Assembly (NCBI RefSeq): GCF_010499245.1
Contig: NZ_JAAGOW010000001.1
Span: 248,001-312,000, forward strand
Length of the DNA: 64,000 nucleotides
Direction of reading: 5' to 3'
Source of the DNA: Variovorax sp. WS11
GTDB taxonomy: Bacteria > Pseudomonadota > Gammaproteobacteria > Burkholderiales > Burkholderiaceae_C
Every line of letters starts with the position of its first letter. Position 1 is the stretch's first letter. Positions 27,384 through 35,531 of this stretch are shown piece by piece. The notes below the pieces were generated by a model that worked only from the letters and a program-made list of their open reading frames with translations, was not told the origin of the DNA and ran no database searches. Both the position numbers and the translations under genes were made by a program.

Positions 27384-28342
27384 TCCACGATCACGAGCCC
27401 ATAGGGCACCCGTCCGACCGGCACGCTCTTGATCGCCTTGGCGCCCGCCACGTCGACCACGGTCACGTCGTCGCTCAGCCCGTTGACGACATAGAGCCGC
27501 GCCTCTGCCTTGTCCAGCGTGACATTCCAGGCGCGCTTGCCGACCAGCACCAGCGAGGCGACCTTGCGGCTGGCCACGTCGATGAAGGCAACGTGGTTGG
27601 CGCGACCCAGCCCGACGAAGGCCCGCTTGCCGTCCTTGGTGATCTGGACGCCCACCGGCGTGATGTCCTCGGCGCGCGCGCCCTTGAGCTGGAACTTCAC
27701 GGTGTCGATGACCTCGTGCGTGGCGGTCGAGACGATGCTGACACTGGCGCCCAGCTCGTTGGTGATCCACAGCTCCTTGCCGTCGGGGGTGAGCGCCATG
27801 CGCCGCGGCCGCTTGCCGACACGGATGTTCTTGGTGAGCTTGCCGCTGGCCGTGTCGATCACGTGCACCAGGCTCGCCACCTCCGAGGTGACGTACAGGG
27901 TCTTGCCGTCGGCGCTCACCTTGACGCCTTCCGGCTCCCCGCCCACCTTTACCGAGCGCAGCTTCTTGCCGCTGGCCGCATCGATGAAGCTGGCCTCGCC
28001 CGCGTCCTCGTTGGAGACATAGATGACCTTGCCGTCGGGCGACAGGTCGAAGGCCTCGGGCTCGTCGCCCAGCGGAATGCGCCGCACCGACTTGCCGCTG
28101 GCGGGGTCGATCAGGTCGGCCTCGTTCGAGTCGGTGCAAGCGACCATCAGCTGGCGCTCGGGCGTCAGCTGGACATGGCGCGCGCGCTTGCAGGTGGGGA
28201 TCGTGCCCTTCACGGCGAGCGTGCCCAAGTCGATCACCGTCAGGGCGCTGTCCTTCTCGCTGGACACGTAGGCAGCGCCCTGCGCCAGCACGGCCGGGCT
28301 CGCGGCCGCCAGCGCCAGCGCCAAAAAGAAAAATCTCGGCAT
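27380..28342 (-). CDS. PQQ-associated YVTN-type beta-propeller protein (periplasmic)
   Basis: The 320-residue protein has a signal peptide (MPRFFFLALALAAASPAVLAQG) and about seven YVTN-like repeats. Each has the form DGKxxYVSNE followed by VxVIDxASGK (for example DGKTLYVTSEVASLVHVIDTASGKL near 145), which fold as a beta-propeller. This protein is a regular member of PQQ/lanthanide ABC operons and probably binds a metal complex or partner in the periplasm. The chosen ATG at 28342 has GGAG just upstream; an ATG at 28354 is also in frame. It lies between the ATPase and binding-protein genes. Confidence 0.87.
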   Translation of the reverse strand: MPRFFFLALALAAASPAVLAQGAAYVSSEKDSALTVIDLGTLAVKGTIPTCKRARHVQLTPERQLMVACTDSNEADLIDPASGKSVRRIPLGDEPEAFDLSPDGKVIYVSNEDAGEASFIDAASGKKLRSVKVGGEPEGVKVSADGKTLYVTSEVASLVHVIDTASGKLTKNIRVGKRPRRMALTPDGKELWITNELGASVSIVSTATHEVIDTVKFQLKGARAEDITPVGVQITKDGKRAFVGLGRANHVAFIDVASRKVASLVLVGKRAWNVTLDKAEARLYVVNGLSDDVTVVDVAGAKAIKSVPVGRVPYGLVIVE

Positions 28343-28380
28343 GCATGTCTCCATCTCTTTGTTTTCAGGGGTTTCACGTT

Positions 28381-29094
28381 TCAGGCGGTACGCGCGATAA
28401 AGCCCTCCTCCAGCGTGGCGCCGCCCAGCAGCCGGCTCACCTGCGCGGGCGTGCCGTCCGCGAGCAGTGTTCCTTTGTGGAGCACCAGCACGCGGTCGGC
28501 TGCCTCGGCCTCGTCCACCCGGTGCGTCGCCCACAGCACGCACACCCCGCGCTCGCGCACGTCCGCGCGCAAGGCGGCCAGCAGGTCCTGGCGCGACTTG
28601 GGATCCAGCCCGACCGTGGCCTCGTCCATCAGCAGGACGGCCGGCCGATGCAGGCCCGCGCGCGCGAGCTCGACCTTGCGCCGGTTGCCGCCGGAGAGTT
28701 CGCGCACCTTGCGGTCCAGGTCGGCGTCGATGTTCAGGCGTTCGCAAGCCGATGCGATGCGCTCCTGCGCCAGGCGCCGCGGCAGGCCATGCAGGTCGGC
28801 CTGGAACAACAGGTTGCGCCGGATGCTGAGGTCGAGATCGAGCGACATCTGCTGGAACACCACACCGATGTGCCGCAGTGCAGCAGTCGCGGAACGCCGC
28901 AGCGAATGGCCGGCCACTTCGACCTCGCCCTCGTCGGCCGCGAACATGCCGGTCAGGACCTGGAACAGCGTCGACTTGCCCGCGCCGTTGGGCCCCAGCA
29001 GCGCGACGAACTGACCGACAGGCAGATGCAAGGACAAGGACTGCAGCGCCGTGCGCGCGCCATAGCGCTTGGTTAAGTCGATGGTTCTCAGCAT
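28381..29094 (-). CDS. ABC transporter ATP-binding protein, PQQ/lanthanide-associated (LutE-like)
   Basis: The 237-residue ATPase carries Walker A LLGPNGAGKSTLF near residue 35, Q-loop VVFQQMSLD near 80, signature LSGGNRRKVELARAGLHRP near 133, Walker B VLLMDEATVGLDPKSRQ near 155 and the H-loop His in WATHRVDEAEAADR. It pairs with the ABC-2 permease in the same operon. It is the first gene of the leftward unit, and 506 bases of non-coding DNA separate it from xoxF, so the two transcription units may share control. Confidence 0.92.
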   Translation of the reverse strand: MLRTIDLTKRYGARTALQSLSLHLPVGQFVALLGPNGAGKSTLFQVLTGMFAADEGEVEVAGHSLRRSATAALRHIGVVFQQMSLDLDLSIRRNLLFQADLHGLPRRLAQERIASACERLNIDADLDRKVRELSGGNRRKVELARAGLHRPAVLLMDEATVGLDPKSRQDLLAALRADVRERGVCVLWATHRVDEAEAADRVLVLHKGTLLADGTPAQVSRLLGGATLEEGFIARTA

Positions 29095-29600
29095 GGCGGC
29101 CGAAGGGTGGTTGCGTCGTTTTGTCTCAGTGTGCTTGCCGTTCGCTATGAGTCCGCAAATTCCGTGCCTCTGCCCGTCGAGGGTTTTCACGGTGATCCAT
29201 CCCTGCAAACGACCCGTGCGAGCGCCTGTGCAGTTCATCGGCGTTGGACGTCTTTCCCGACGCGAGACACTTTGCGTCAAATTTGGATGCGTTCACTGCG
29301 AACTGCCGGCGCGAGAACGGGACGCGCGGCACGGCGAGCAGCTCAAACGCTCGGGATTTCCCTAGGTCCGATCGTCATCACGCGACCCGCGCGCGTCCTG
29401 TGCACGCGACCGCTTCAAACGGCATCCACCGAGGGAGCCGCGCACCCTCCGCGCGTCGAGGCGGCCCCGGCACGCCGGCGCGCACATGGACACAGGTGGG
29501 CATGGATGTTGCGGTCCGCAGCCCTCGCCAAAGCGATCGAAAGATCCGAAAGGCTGCTGCCAAGTGTTCGTTACCCACTGTCGAATGTGAGGAGACATAT
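29095..29600. promoter_or_regulatory. Divergent control region between the ABC operon and xoxF
   Basis: This 506-base stretch has no gene I can support on either strand. It must contain both promoters, but I see no convincing sigma-70 boxes. A short inverted repeat (GACGC at 29259-29263, GCGTC at 29274-29278) sits in a locally AT-rich patch with TTTGCGTCAAATTTG and is a weak operator candidate. The xoxF ribosome site GGAG is at 29591-29594. The unusual length fits complex methanol/lanthanide control, by inference. Confidence 0.6.
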
Positions 29601-31430
29601 ATGAAATTTTCCAGGCAGATCGTCGGCCGTCTCGCACGGGTCGTCGGTGTCGCGATGCTGGCTCTTCCGGCCTTGGCTTTCGCCAACGCCGATGTAGAGA
29701 AAAACACCGCCAACCCGAAGAACTGGGCGATGCAAGCGGGCGACATGTTCAACCAGCGCTACAGCAAGTTGAACCAGATCAACAAGGGCAATGTCGGCAA
29801 GATGCAGGTCGCGTGGACCTTCTCCACCGGCGTGCTGCGTGGCCACGAGGGCTCGCCCCTGGTGGTCGACGGCACGATGTACCTGCACTCGCCGTTCCCG
29901 AACAAGGTGTTCGCGGTCGACCTCGAGACCCAGAAGATCCTCTGGAAGTACGAGCCGAAGCAGGACCAGTCGGTGATCGCGGTCATGTGCTGCGACACCG
30001 TCAACCGCGGCCTCGCGTACGCCGAGGGCAAGGTCTTCCTGCAACAGGCCGACACCAACCTGGTCGCGCTCGACGCCAAGACCGGCAAGGTGGTGTGGAC
30101 GGTGAAGAACGGCGACCCCAAGGTCGGCGCCACCAACACCAACGCGCCCCATGTCTTCAAGGACAAGGTCGTCACTGGCATCAGCGGCGGCGAGTTCGGC
30201 GTGCGCGGCTTCCTGGCGGCCTACAACATCAAGGACGGCTCGCTGGCCTGGAAGGGCTTCAGCACCGGGCCGGACGAAGAGATGCTGATGGACCCCGGCA
30301 AGACCATGACCTGGACCGACGGCAAGCTCGCCCCGGTCGGCAAGGACTCTTCGCTGAAGACCTGGAAGGGCGATCAGTGGAAGATCGGCGGCGGCACCAC
30401 CTGGGGCTGGTACAGCTACGACAAGGCGACCAACGCCGTGTACTACGGCACCGGCAACCCGTCGACCTGGAACCCCTCGCAGCGCCCCGGCGACAACAAG
30501 TGGTCGATGAGCATCTGGTCGCGCGACGTGGACACCGGCAAGGTCAACTGGGTCTACCAGATGACGCCCTTCGACGAATGGGACTTCGACGGCATCAATG
30601 AAATGATCCTGGCGGACATCAACGTCAAGGGCAAGCCGACCAAGGCGCTGGTGCACTTCGACCGCAACGGCTTCGCCTACACGCTGGACCGGGTGACCGG
30701 CGCGCTGCTGGTGGCCGAGAAGTTCGACCCCAAGGTGAACTGGGCCACGCACGTCGACATGAAGACCGGCCGGCCGCAGGTGGTGGCCAAGTACTCCACG
30801 GCGCAGAACGGCGCGGACGTCAACACCAAGGGCGTCTGCCCCGCGGCGCTGGGCAGCAAGGACCAGCAACCGGCCTCCTACGACCCCAACACCAAGCTCT
30901 TCTACGTGCCGACGAACCACGTCTGCATGGACTACGAGCCGTTCAAGGTCGAGTACACGGCCGGCCAGCCCTACGTGGGCGCCACCCTGTCGATGTATCC
31001 CACGCCGGGCAGCCACAGCGGCATGGGCAACTTCATCACCTGGGACGCGGGCACCGGCAAGATCGTGCAGAGCAAGGCGGAGAAGTTCTCGGTGTGGAGC
31101 GGCTCGCTCAACACCGCGGGCGGGATCTCCTGCTACGGCACGCTGGAAGGCTACCTGAAGTGCGTCGATGCCAAGGACATCAAGAAAGAGCTCTTCAAGT
31201 TCAAGACCCCGTCCGGCATCATCGGCAACGTGTTCACCTATGAGCACAAGGGCAGGCAGTACATCGGCGTGTTCTCCGGCATCGGCGGCTGGGCCGGCAT
31301 CGGCATGGCAGCGGGCATCGATCCCGAGAAGAGCACCGAGGGCCTGGGCGCCGTCGGCGGCTACAAGGAGCTGAGCCAGTACACCGAGCTCGGCGGATCG
31401 CTGACGGTGTTCGCGCTGCCGAGCAAGTGA
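29601..31430 (+). CDS. xoxF: Lanthanide-dependent methanol dehydrogenase XoxF (PQQ quinoprotein)
   Basis: The 609-residue periplasmic enzyme oxidises methanol to formaldehyde (and possibly formate) using PQQ and a lanthanide ion, passing electrons to the adjacent cytochrome. It has a signal peptide (to about Ala28). The vicinal disulfide pair is Cys130-Cys131 ([11 protein letters not shown]). Metal ligands are visible as Glu198 (SGGEFGVRG), Asn286 ([10 protein letters not shown]) and the catalytic Asp328. Two residues later is Asp330 (EWDFDGINE), the extra Asp that marks lanthanide enzymes and is Ala in calcium-dependent MxaF. Eight propeller blades with Trp-docking repeats complete it. Motifs resemble the XoxF5 clade. 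It leads xoxGJ and mxa-type genes and diverges from a lut-like operon. Confidence 0.96.
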   Translation: MKFSRQIVGRLARVVGVAMLALPALAFANADVEKNTANPKNWAMQAGDMFNQRYSKLNQINKGNVGKMQVAWTFSTGVLRGHEGSPLVVDGTMYLHSPFPNKVFAVDLETQKILWKYEPKQDQSVIAVMCCDTVNRGLAYAEGKVFLQQADTNLVALDAKTGKVVWTVKNGDPKVGATNTNAPHVFKDKVVTGISGGEFGVRGFLAAYNIKDGSLAWKGFSTGPDEEMLMDPGKTMTWTDGKLAPVGKDSSLKTWKGDQWKIGGGTTWGWYSYDKATNAVYYGTGNPSTWNPSQRPGDNKWSMSIWSRDVDTGKVNWVYQMTPFDEWDFDGINEMILADINVKGKPTKALVHFDRNGFAYTLDRVTGALLVAEKFDPKVNWATHVDMKTGRPQVVAKYSTAQNGADVNTKGVCPAALGSKDQQPASYDPNTKLFYVPTNHVCMDYEPFKVEYTAGQPYVGATLSMYPTPGSHSGMGNFITWDAGTGKIVQSKAEKFSVWSGSLNTAGGISCYGTLEGYLKCVDAKDIKKELFKFKTPSGIIGNVFTYEHKGRQYIGVFSGIGGWAGIGMAAGIDPEKSTEGLGAVGGYKELSQYTELGGSLTVFALPSK

Positions 31431-31454
31431 GCCGCACACTGCGGCATGCGCACC

Positions 31455-31482
31455 GGGAGAGCACTCGCGGGAGGGCTCTCCC
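31455..31482 (+). terminator. Intercistronic hairpin between xoxF and xoxG
   Basis: GGGAGAGC and GCTCTCCC form a perfect 8-bp stem with a 12-base loop, followed by a pyrimidine-rich CTCTACTT. It starts 25 bases after the xoxF stop and ends 35 bases before xoxG. It could attenuate read-through or protect the xoxF mRNA end, giving more XoxF than downstream products. Confidence 0.6.
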
Positions 31483-31517
31483 CTCTACTTCCCCAAAGAT
31501 ACGGAGACTCAGGAGCC

Positions 31518-31922
31518 ATGAAATTTCGTTCGTCAGCGTTGCTGCCCTCTCTTGTGCTGATCGCGGGCGTGGCCTGCACCCTGGCTGCCGCCGCGACCGA
31601 TCCGGCGCCCTACAAGGTCACCGAGGGCTACAAGGTCGACCCAGAGACCATGAAGGGATTTCGCACATGGCGCTCCGCCGCCTGCGATCGCTGCCACGGT
31701 CCCAATCAGGAAGGCATGGTCGGCCCCTCCCTCATCACCAGCCTGAAGACGCTGAAGAAGGATGAGTTCATCAAGATCGTGCGCGACGGACGGCTCGACA
31801 AGGGCATGCAGAGCTTCGGCAACAACCCGGCCGTGATGGAGAACATCAACCAGCTCTACGCCTACCTCAAGGGCCGGTCCGACGGCGCGATCACCCGCGC
31901 CCGGGTGGAAGAAGCCAAATGA
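31518..31922 (+). CDS. xoxG: c-type cytochrome, electron acceptor of XoxF
   Basis: The 134-residue protein has a signal peptide (MKFRSSALLPSLVLIAGVACTLAAA) and one haem-binding CDRCH motif near residue 56 (ACDRCHGPNQEG). A methionine-containing stretch (GMQSFGNNPAVME, near 97) may supply the sixth haem ligand. Position directly after xoxF and before xoxJ identifies it as XoxG, which takes electrons from the reduced PQQ. It is shorter than many XoxG proteins. ATG at 31518 follows AGGAG. The stop overlaps the xoxJ start by four bases. Confidence 0.88.
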   Translation: MKFRSSALLPSLVLIAGVACTLAAAATDPAPYKVTEGYKVDPETMKGFRTWRSAACDRCHGPNQEGMVGPSLITSLKTLKKDEFIKIVRDGRLDKGMQSFGNNPAVMENINQLYAYLKGRSDGAITRARVEEAK

Positions 31923-32809
31923 CCGCCGGGCAGCCCGCCGGCAGGCGCCGGCGCTGGGGCGCCCGCCTGCGCGCGGGGCTCCTCGGCGCCGCCTGCTGTT
32001 GCGCGCTGATGCCCGCCATGGCCGAGGAGGCGCCGGCGCGCAAGGCGCTGCGCGTGTGCCAGGACCCGAACAACATGCCCTTCTCCAACACCAAGGGCGA
32101 GGGCATCGAGAACCGCATCGCCGAGCTGTTCGGCAAGGCGCTCGGACTTCCGGTGACCTACTACTCCTTCCCGCAGCGGATGGCCTTCTTCCGCAACACG
32201 CTGCGCTTCAAGCTGCCGGGGCAGGACTACCCCTGCGATATCGTGATGGGCGTGCCCGTCGGGCTCGACGAGGTGTCCGTCACCAAGCCTTATTACCGCT
32301 CGACCTATGCGCTGGTCTTCCCCAAGGGCAAGGGCATGGACCATGTCGCCTCGGCCGAGGATTTCCTCAAGCTCGATCCGGCGAAGCTGAAGTCGCTGCG
32401 CATCGGCATCTACGACCGCTCGCCGGCCTCGCAATGGCTCGGCCGGCACGGCCTGCTCGAACAGGGCGTGCCCTACAAGATCATGAACGCCGACCCGGCG
32501 CAGTATCCCGGCGAGATCGTCGAGCGGGACCTAGCCCAGGGCAACCTCGACGCCGTCGTCGTCTGGGGTCCGATCGCGGGCTACTTTGCCCAGCGGGTCA
32601 AGACCCCGGCCCTGGTCGTGGTGCCGCTGAAGTCCGAGAAAAGCATCCGGCTCGACTACCAGATGGCCATGGGCGTGCGCTACGGCGAACGCGAATGGAA
32701 GCAGCAGGTGGAAGGGCTGATCGAATCGAAGGCGTCCGAGATCCAGGCGATCCTCAAGGAATACGGGGTACCGCTGGTCGATGCATCGTTCGGGGTGCCC
32801 AATAACTAG
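31919..32809 (+). CDS. xoxJ: XoxJ, quinoprotein dehydrogenase-associated periplasmic binding-like protein
   Basis: The 296-residue exported protein has an Arg-rich N-terminus, a hydrophobic segment and a cleavage-like MPAMAEE. It has the periplasmic binding-protein fold typical of XoxJ/MxaJ: LRVCQDPNNMPFSNTKGEGIENRIAELFGKALG near 43-75 and CDIVMGVPVGLDEVSVTKPYYRSTYALVF near 110. XoxJ is thought to help activate apo-XoxF rather than import a solute. It begins by ATGA overlap with xoxG. Confidence 0.9.
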   Translation: MTAGQPAGRRRRWGARLRAGLLGAACCCALMPAMAEEAPARKALRVCQDPNNMPFSNTKGEGIENRIAELFGKALGLPVTYYSFPQRMAFFRNTLRFKLPGQDYPCDIVMGVPVGLDEVSVTKPYYRSTYALVFPKGKGMDHVASAEDFLKLDPAKLKSLRIGIYDRSPASQWLGRHGLLEQGVPYKIMNADPAQYPGEIVERDLAQGNLDAVVVWGPIAGYFAQRVKTPALVVVPLKSEKSIRLDYQMAMGVRYGEREWKQQVEGLIESKASEIQAILKEYGVPLVDASFGVPNN

Positions 32810-32819
32810 GGACGAGTCC

Positions 32820-33503
32820 ATGCGCCTCGCCATCGCCGCCTCGATCTGCGCCCTGCTCGCCGCGCCCCTGGGCGCCCGGGCCGAGGGCGACAAGGCCGAC
32901 TTCTCGCCGGCGGAGCGCCTGCTGTTCATGACGCCGCAACTGCAGGGCCTGCAGCCGCCCACCCTGCTGCGCTACACCTTCAGCAGGACAGGCAGCCTGG
33001 ACGAGGCTTTTGTCGACAGCGTCACCGTGGCCCTGAGCGCCAAGGCCGACGGCAGCTGCTGCGATGCCAAGGGCGCTTTCCTGAGCGGTGCGCACAAGCT
33101 GCAGGTGGCCGATGTGCCGGCGGCCGAAGGCAACCCCGTGATCCTCTACTTCCTGGAGCACGAGGTGCGCGAGATGAAGCGTCTCACGGGAGGCTCCGAG
33201 AATCATTTCCGCAAGCGCCTGCGCATGGCGATCTTCCAGGGTGCCGAAGTGCGCGACGTGACGCTGCGCTACCGGGGGCGCGCGGTGAAGGGCCAGGAGA
33301 TCGCGTTCAGCCCCTTCCTGGACGACCCGAACCGGCCGAAGTACGAGAAGTTCGCGCGCAAGACCTATCGCTTCCAGCTCTCGGCCGCCGTGCCGGGGGG
33401 TGTTTACGGCATCCGGACCCACGTCCCGGGCGAAGGCCCGACGCCCAAGCCTCTGCGGGTGGAGGAACTGCTCATCGACGGCGCCCAGGCGCCGGCACGC
33501 TAG
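32820..33503 (+). CDS. Exported protein of unknown function in the xox cluster (227 aa)
   Basis: The ATG at 32820 is ten bases after xoxJ. A signal peptide (MRLAIAASICALLAAPLGARAEG) leads to a soluble periplasmic domain beginning DKADFSPAERLLFMTPQLQGL. Sequence features include an adjacent Cys pair (GSCCDAKG near 78), FLEHEVREMKRLTGGSENHFRKRLRMA near 115 and FSPFLDDPNRPKYEKFA near 165. I do not recognise a named family, though the pattern is that of conserved proteins in methanol-oxidation clusters. A role in XoxF maturation or electron transfer is only contextual. Confidence 0.75.
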   Translation: MRLAIAASICALLAAPLGARAEGDKADFSPAERLLFMTPQLQGLQPPTLLRYTFSRTGSLDEAFVDSVTVALSAKADGSCCDAKGAFLSGAHKLQVADVPAAEGNPVILYFLEHEVREMKRLTGGSENHFRKRLRMAIFQGAEVRDVTLRYRGRAVKGQEIAFSPFLDDPNRPKYEKFARKTYRFQLSAAVPGGVYGIRTHVPGEGPTPKPLRVEELLIDGAQAPAR

Positions 33504-33513
33504 AACGAAATCC

Positions 33514-33882
33514 ATGAAGAACACCCTGCGCCTTCTCTGCTTTCTCGCCCTGCCGCTGGCCGCGCAAGGCGCCACGCACGCGAACGACTTTCCCACCGTG
33601 GACCGCGTGCTCTACGTGCAGGAATGCATCGCCGCGCATCCCGGCACCAGCACCTTCGAGATGACCAACAAGTGCTCGTGCGCACTCGATGCGCTCGCCA
33701 AGGAAGTCACGTATGCGCAGTACGTGGACCTCAGCACCGCCAGCAAGGCGACCACGATCGGCGGCGAGCGCGGTGGCTACATCCGCGATTCGGAAAAGCT
33801 GCAGGCCGACGTCAAGCGCTACCGCGCGCTCCAGGCCAAGGTGACCAAGGGCTGCTTCATCGGCCCCGCCGACGGGCGCTGA
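33514..33882 (+). CDS. Small exported four-cysteine protein in the xox cluster (122 aa)
   Basis: It has a signal peptide (MKNTLRLLCFLALPLAAQGATHA) and a short mature domain with four Cys (VQECIAAH, NKCSCALDAL, and TKGCFIG), likely two disulfides. The helical spacing recalls small periplasmic redox-linked or chaperone-like proteins of the CHCH/twin-Cys kind. There is no CxxCH haem motif and no EF-hand (DxDxDG), so it is neither a cytochrome nor lanmodulin. It lies ten bases after the 227-aa exported gene. Function unknown. Confidence 0.75.
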   Translation: MKNTLRLLCFLALPLAAQGATHANDFPTVDRVLYVQECIAAHPGTSTFEMTNKCSCALDALAKEVTYAQYVDLSTASKATTIGGERGGYIRDSEKLQADVKRYRALQAKVTKGCFIGPADGR

Positions 33883-33904
33883 ACGGCGCCCTGGAAGCGC
33901 AGCG

Positions 33905-34918
33905 ATGACAGGCACCGCGACACCTGTGCGCAACACGCGGCCCGCCGGCGCCGCGCGCCACGGATGGATCGCCGCGCTGCTGCTGTGCAGCACCCCGGCC
34001 TGGGCCTCGCCCTTCGCCTACATCACCAACCAGGGCAGCCACGACGTGTCGGTGATCGATCTCGCATCGCAGCAGGTCGTGGCCACCGTCGCGGTCGGCC
34101 GTTCGCCGGCCGGTGTGGTGGCGTCCGGCCGGGCCGGCCGCGCCTTCGTGTCCAACCCCGACAGCAAGACCATCTCGGTCATCGACATGCGGCAGCAGAA
34201 GGTGGTGAACACGCTCCCGGCCGGCGACGGCCCGGTGGGCCTGGACATCTCGGACGATGGCCGCCACCTGTACGTCGCCGACTGGTTCGGCGCCCGCCTG
34301 CTGATGTTCGACGCGCGCGCCACCGCCGCCACGCCGCCCCTGGCCGCGATCCCGGTGGGCCGCGCGCCAGCCGGAGTGGTCGCGCACACCGACGGCGCGA
34401 CCGTCTTCGTGGCCGAGCGCGACGACGACAGCGTGGCCGTGGTCGACACCGCCGCGCGGCGGGTGCGCGCGCGCGTGCGCGTCGGCAGCCACCCCTTCGC
34501 CCTGCTCTACGACGCGCCGCGCCAACGGCTCTATGCGCTCAACGTGCAGAGCGACGACGTCTGCGTGATCGACATGCGCGACCTGCGCAGGCCCACCGTC
34601 ATCGCACGCGTGAAGGTGGGCAAGGCCCCCTACGGCGCGGCGCTGGCGCAAGGCGGCGCGCTGCTGTACGTGACCAACCAGCACGACGACAGCGTCAGCG
34701 TGGTCGACGCCGATTCGCTGCGGGTGCTCCGCACCCTCCCCGGCTTCGGCTATCCCGAGGGCATCGCGGCGCACGGCGACCGCGTCTATGTCGTGAACTG
34801 GATGGACGACAACGTGCAGGTGCTGGATGCCGCCAGCGGACGCAAGCTCGCCACCATCGCCACGGGCAAGAACAGCCGCGGCTTCGGCGCCTTCATCGGC
34901 GCGCCGGCCGAGCCCTGA
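33905..34918 (+). CDS. YVTN-type beta-propeller protein (exported, 337 aa)
   Basis: A signal-like segment (WIAALLLCSTPAWAS, residues about 21-35) precedes roughly seven repeats of the form YVTNQxxxxVSVIDxxxxRV (for example ALLYVTNQHDDSVSVVDADSL near 255). It is a paralogue in architecture of the beta-propeller at 27380-28342 on the other side of xoxF. Such propellers are common near PQQ dehydrogenases and may bind a metal complex or act as scaffold. The start at 33905 is 22 bases after the preceding stop. Confidence 0.82.
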   Translation: MTGTATPVRNTRPAGAARHGWIAALLLCSTPAWASPFAYITNQGSHDVSVIDLASQQVVATVAVGRSPAGVVASGRAGRAFVSNPDSKTISVIDMRQQKVVNTLPAGDGPVGLDISDDGRHLYVADWFGARLLMFDARATAATPPLAAIPVGRAPAGVVAHTDGATVFVAERDDDSVAVVDTAARRVRARVRVGSHPFALLYDAPRQRLYALNVQSDDVCVIDMRDLRRPTVIARVKVGKAPYGAALAQGGALLYVTNQHDDSVSVVDADSLRVLRTLPGFGYPEGIAAHGDRVYVVNWMDDNVQVLDAASGRKLATIATGKNSRGFGAFIGAPAEP

Positions 34919-34964
34919 AGACTTCTTCGACGCCACCCCTTCCTCAACCCATCGCAGCCCCTCC

Positions 34965-35510
34965 ATGCCGACCCATGCTTCCCGCCGACGCGCTGTCCCG
35001 ATCCTCGCCGCATCCCTGCTTCTTGCCGCCTCGGCCTCCAGCCTGGCCCACGGACCGACGCGCCAGAAGGTGACCGAGAAGGTCACCATCGAAGCGCCGG
35101 CCGACGCCGTCTGGGCCAAGGTCAAGAACTTCAACGGGCTGAAGGACTGGCATCCCGCCGTGGCGGACAGTCCGGCCGACAAGGGCAACGCCGAAGGCTC
35201 GGTGAGGACCCTCAAGCTCAAGGACGGCGGCACGCTCGTCGAGGCGCTCGAGAGCTACGACGACGCGCACAAGAAGTACAGCTACCGCGCCAAGGACGGC
35301 GGCGCCCTGCCGGTGACGAACTACACCTCCACCCTCTCCGTCGTCGCCGATGGCGGCAAGTCCGTGGTGGAGTGGCGCGGCGCCTTCTATCGCGGCTATC
35401 CGAACAACGACCCGCCGCCGGACCGCAACGACGAGGCCGCGCTGAAGGCCGTCACCGGGGTCTACCGCGGGGGGCTCGGCAACCTCAAGAAGATGATGGA
35501 ATCGAAGTAG
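34965..35510 (+). CDS. mxaD: MxaD-like exported SRPBCC protein
   Basis: The 181-residue protein has a signal peptide (RRRAVPILAASLLLAASASSLAHG) and then the SRPBCC/polyketide-cyclase-like domain of MxaD: VTEKVTIEAPADAVWAKVKNFNGLKDWHPAV near 37-68 and VEWRGAFYRGYPNNDPPP near 140. MxaD is a periplasmic protein that stimulates methanol dehydrogenase to cytochrome electron transfer. It precedes the mxaRSACKL-like genes by 21 bases. The chosen ATG at 34965 fits the usual start. Confidence 0.88.
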   Translation: MPTHASRRRAVPILAASLLLAASASSLAHGPTRQKVTEKVTIEAPADAVWAKVKNFNGLKDWHPAVADSPADKGNAEGSVRTLKLKDGGTLVEALESYDDAHKKYSYRAKDGGALPVTNYTSTLSVVADGGKSVVEWRGAFYRGYPNNDPPPDRNDEAALKAVTGVYRGGLGNLKKMMESK

Positions 35511-35531
35511 CGGCCCGCCCGCACCACCACC

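Noticed and set aside
29259..29278. GACGC/GCGTC inverted repeat as a proven xoxF operator
   Set aside because: Five-base arms are too short to stand above chance in GC-rich DNA; noted only as a weak candidate within the control region.
29244..29600. In-frame upstream extension of xoxF
   Set aside because: The ATG at 29601 has GGAG at proper spacing and starts a normal signal peptide; the upstream codons have no signal or family similarity.
29601..31430. Calcium-type MxaF methanol dehydrogenase
   Set aside because: The residue two after the catalytic Asp is Asp (DFD), the lanthanide-enzyme marker, and no small subunit gene mxaI follows.
33514..33882. Possible lanmodulin (secreted lanthanide-binding protein)
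   Set aside because: The protein has a signal peptide but no EF-hand DxDxDG loops; its four Cys point to disulfides instead.
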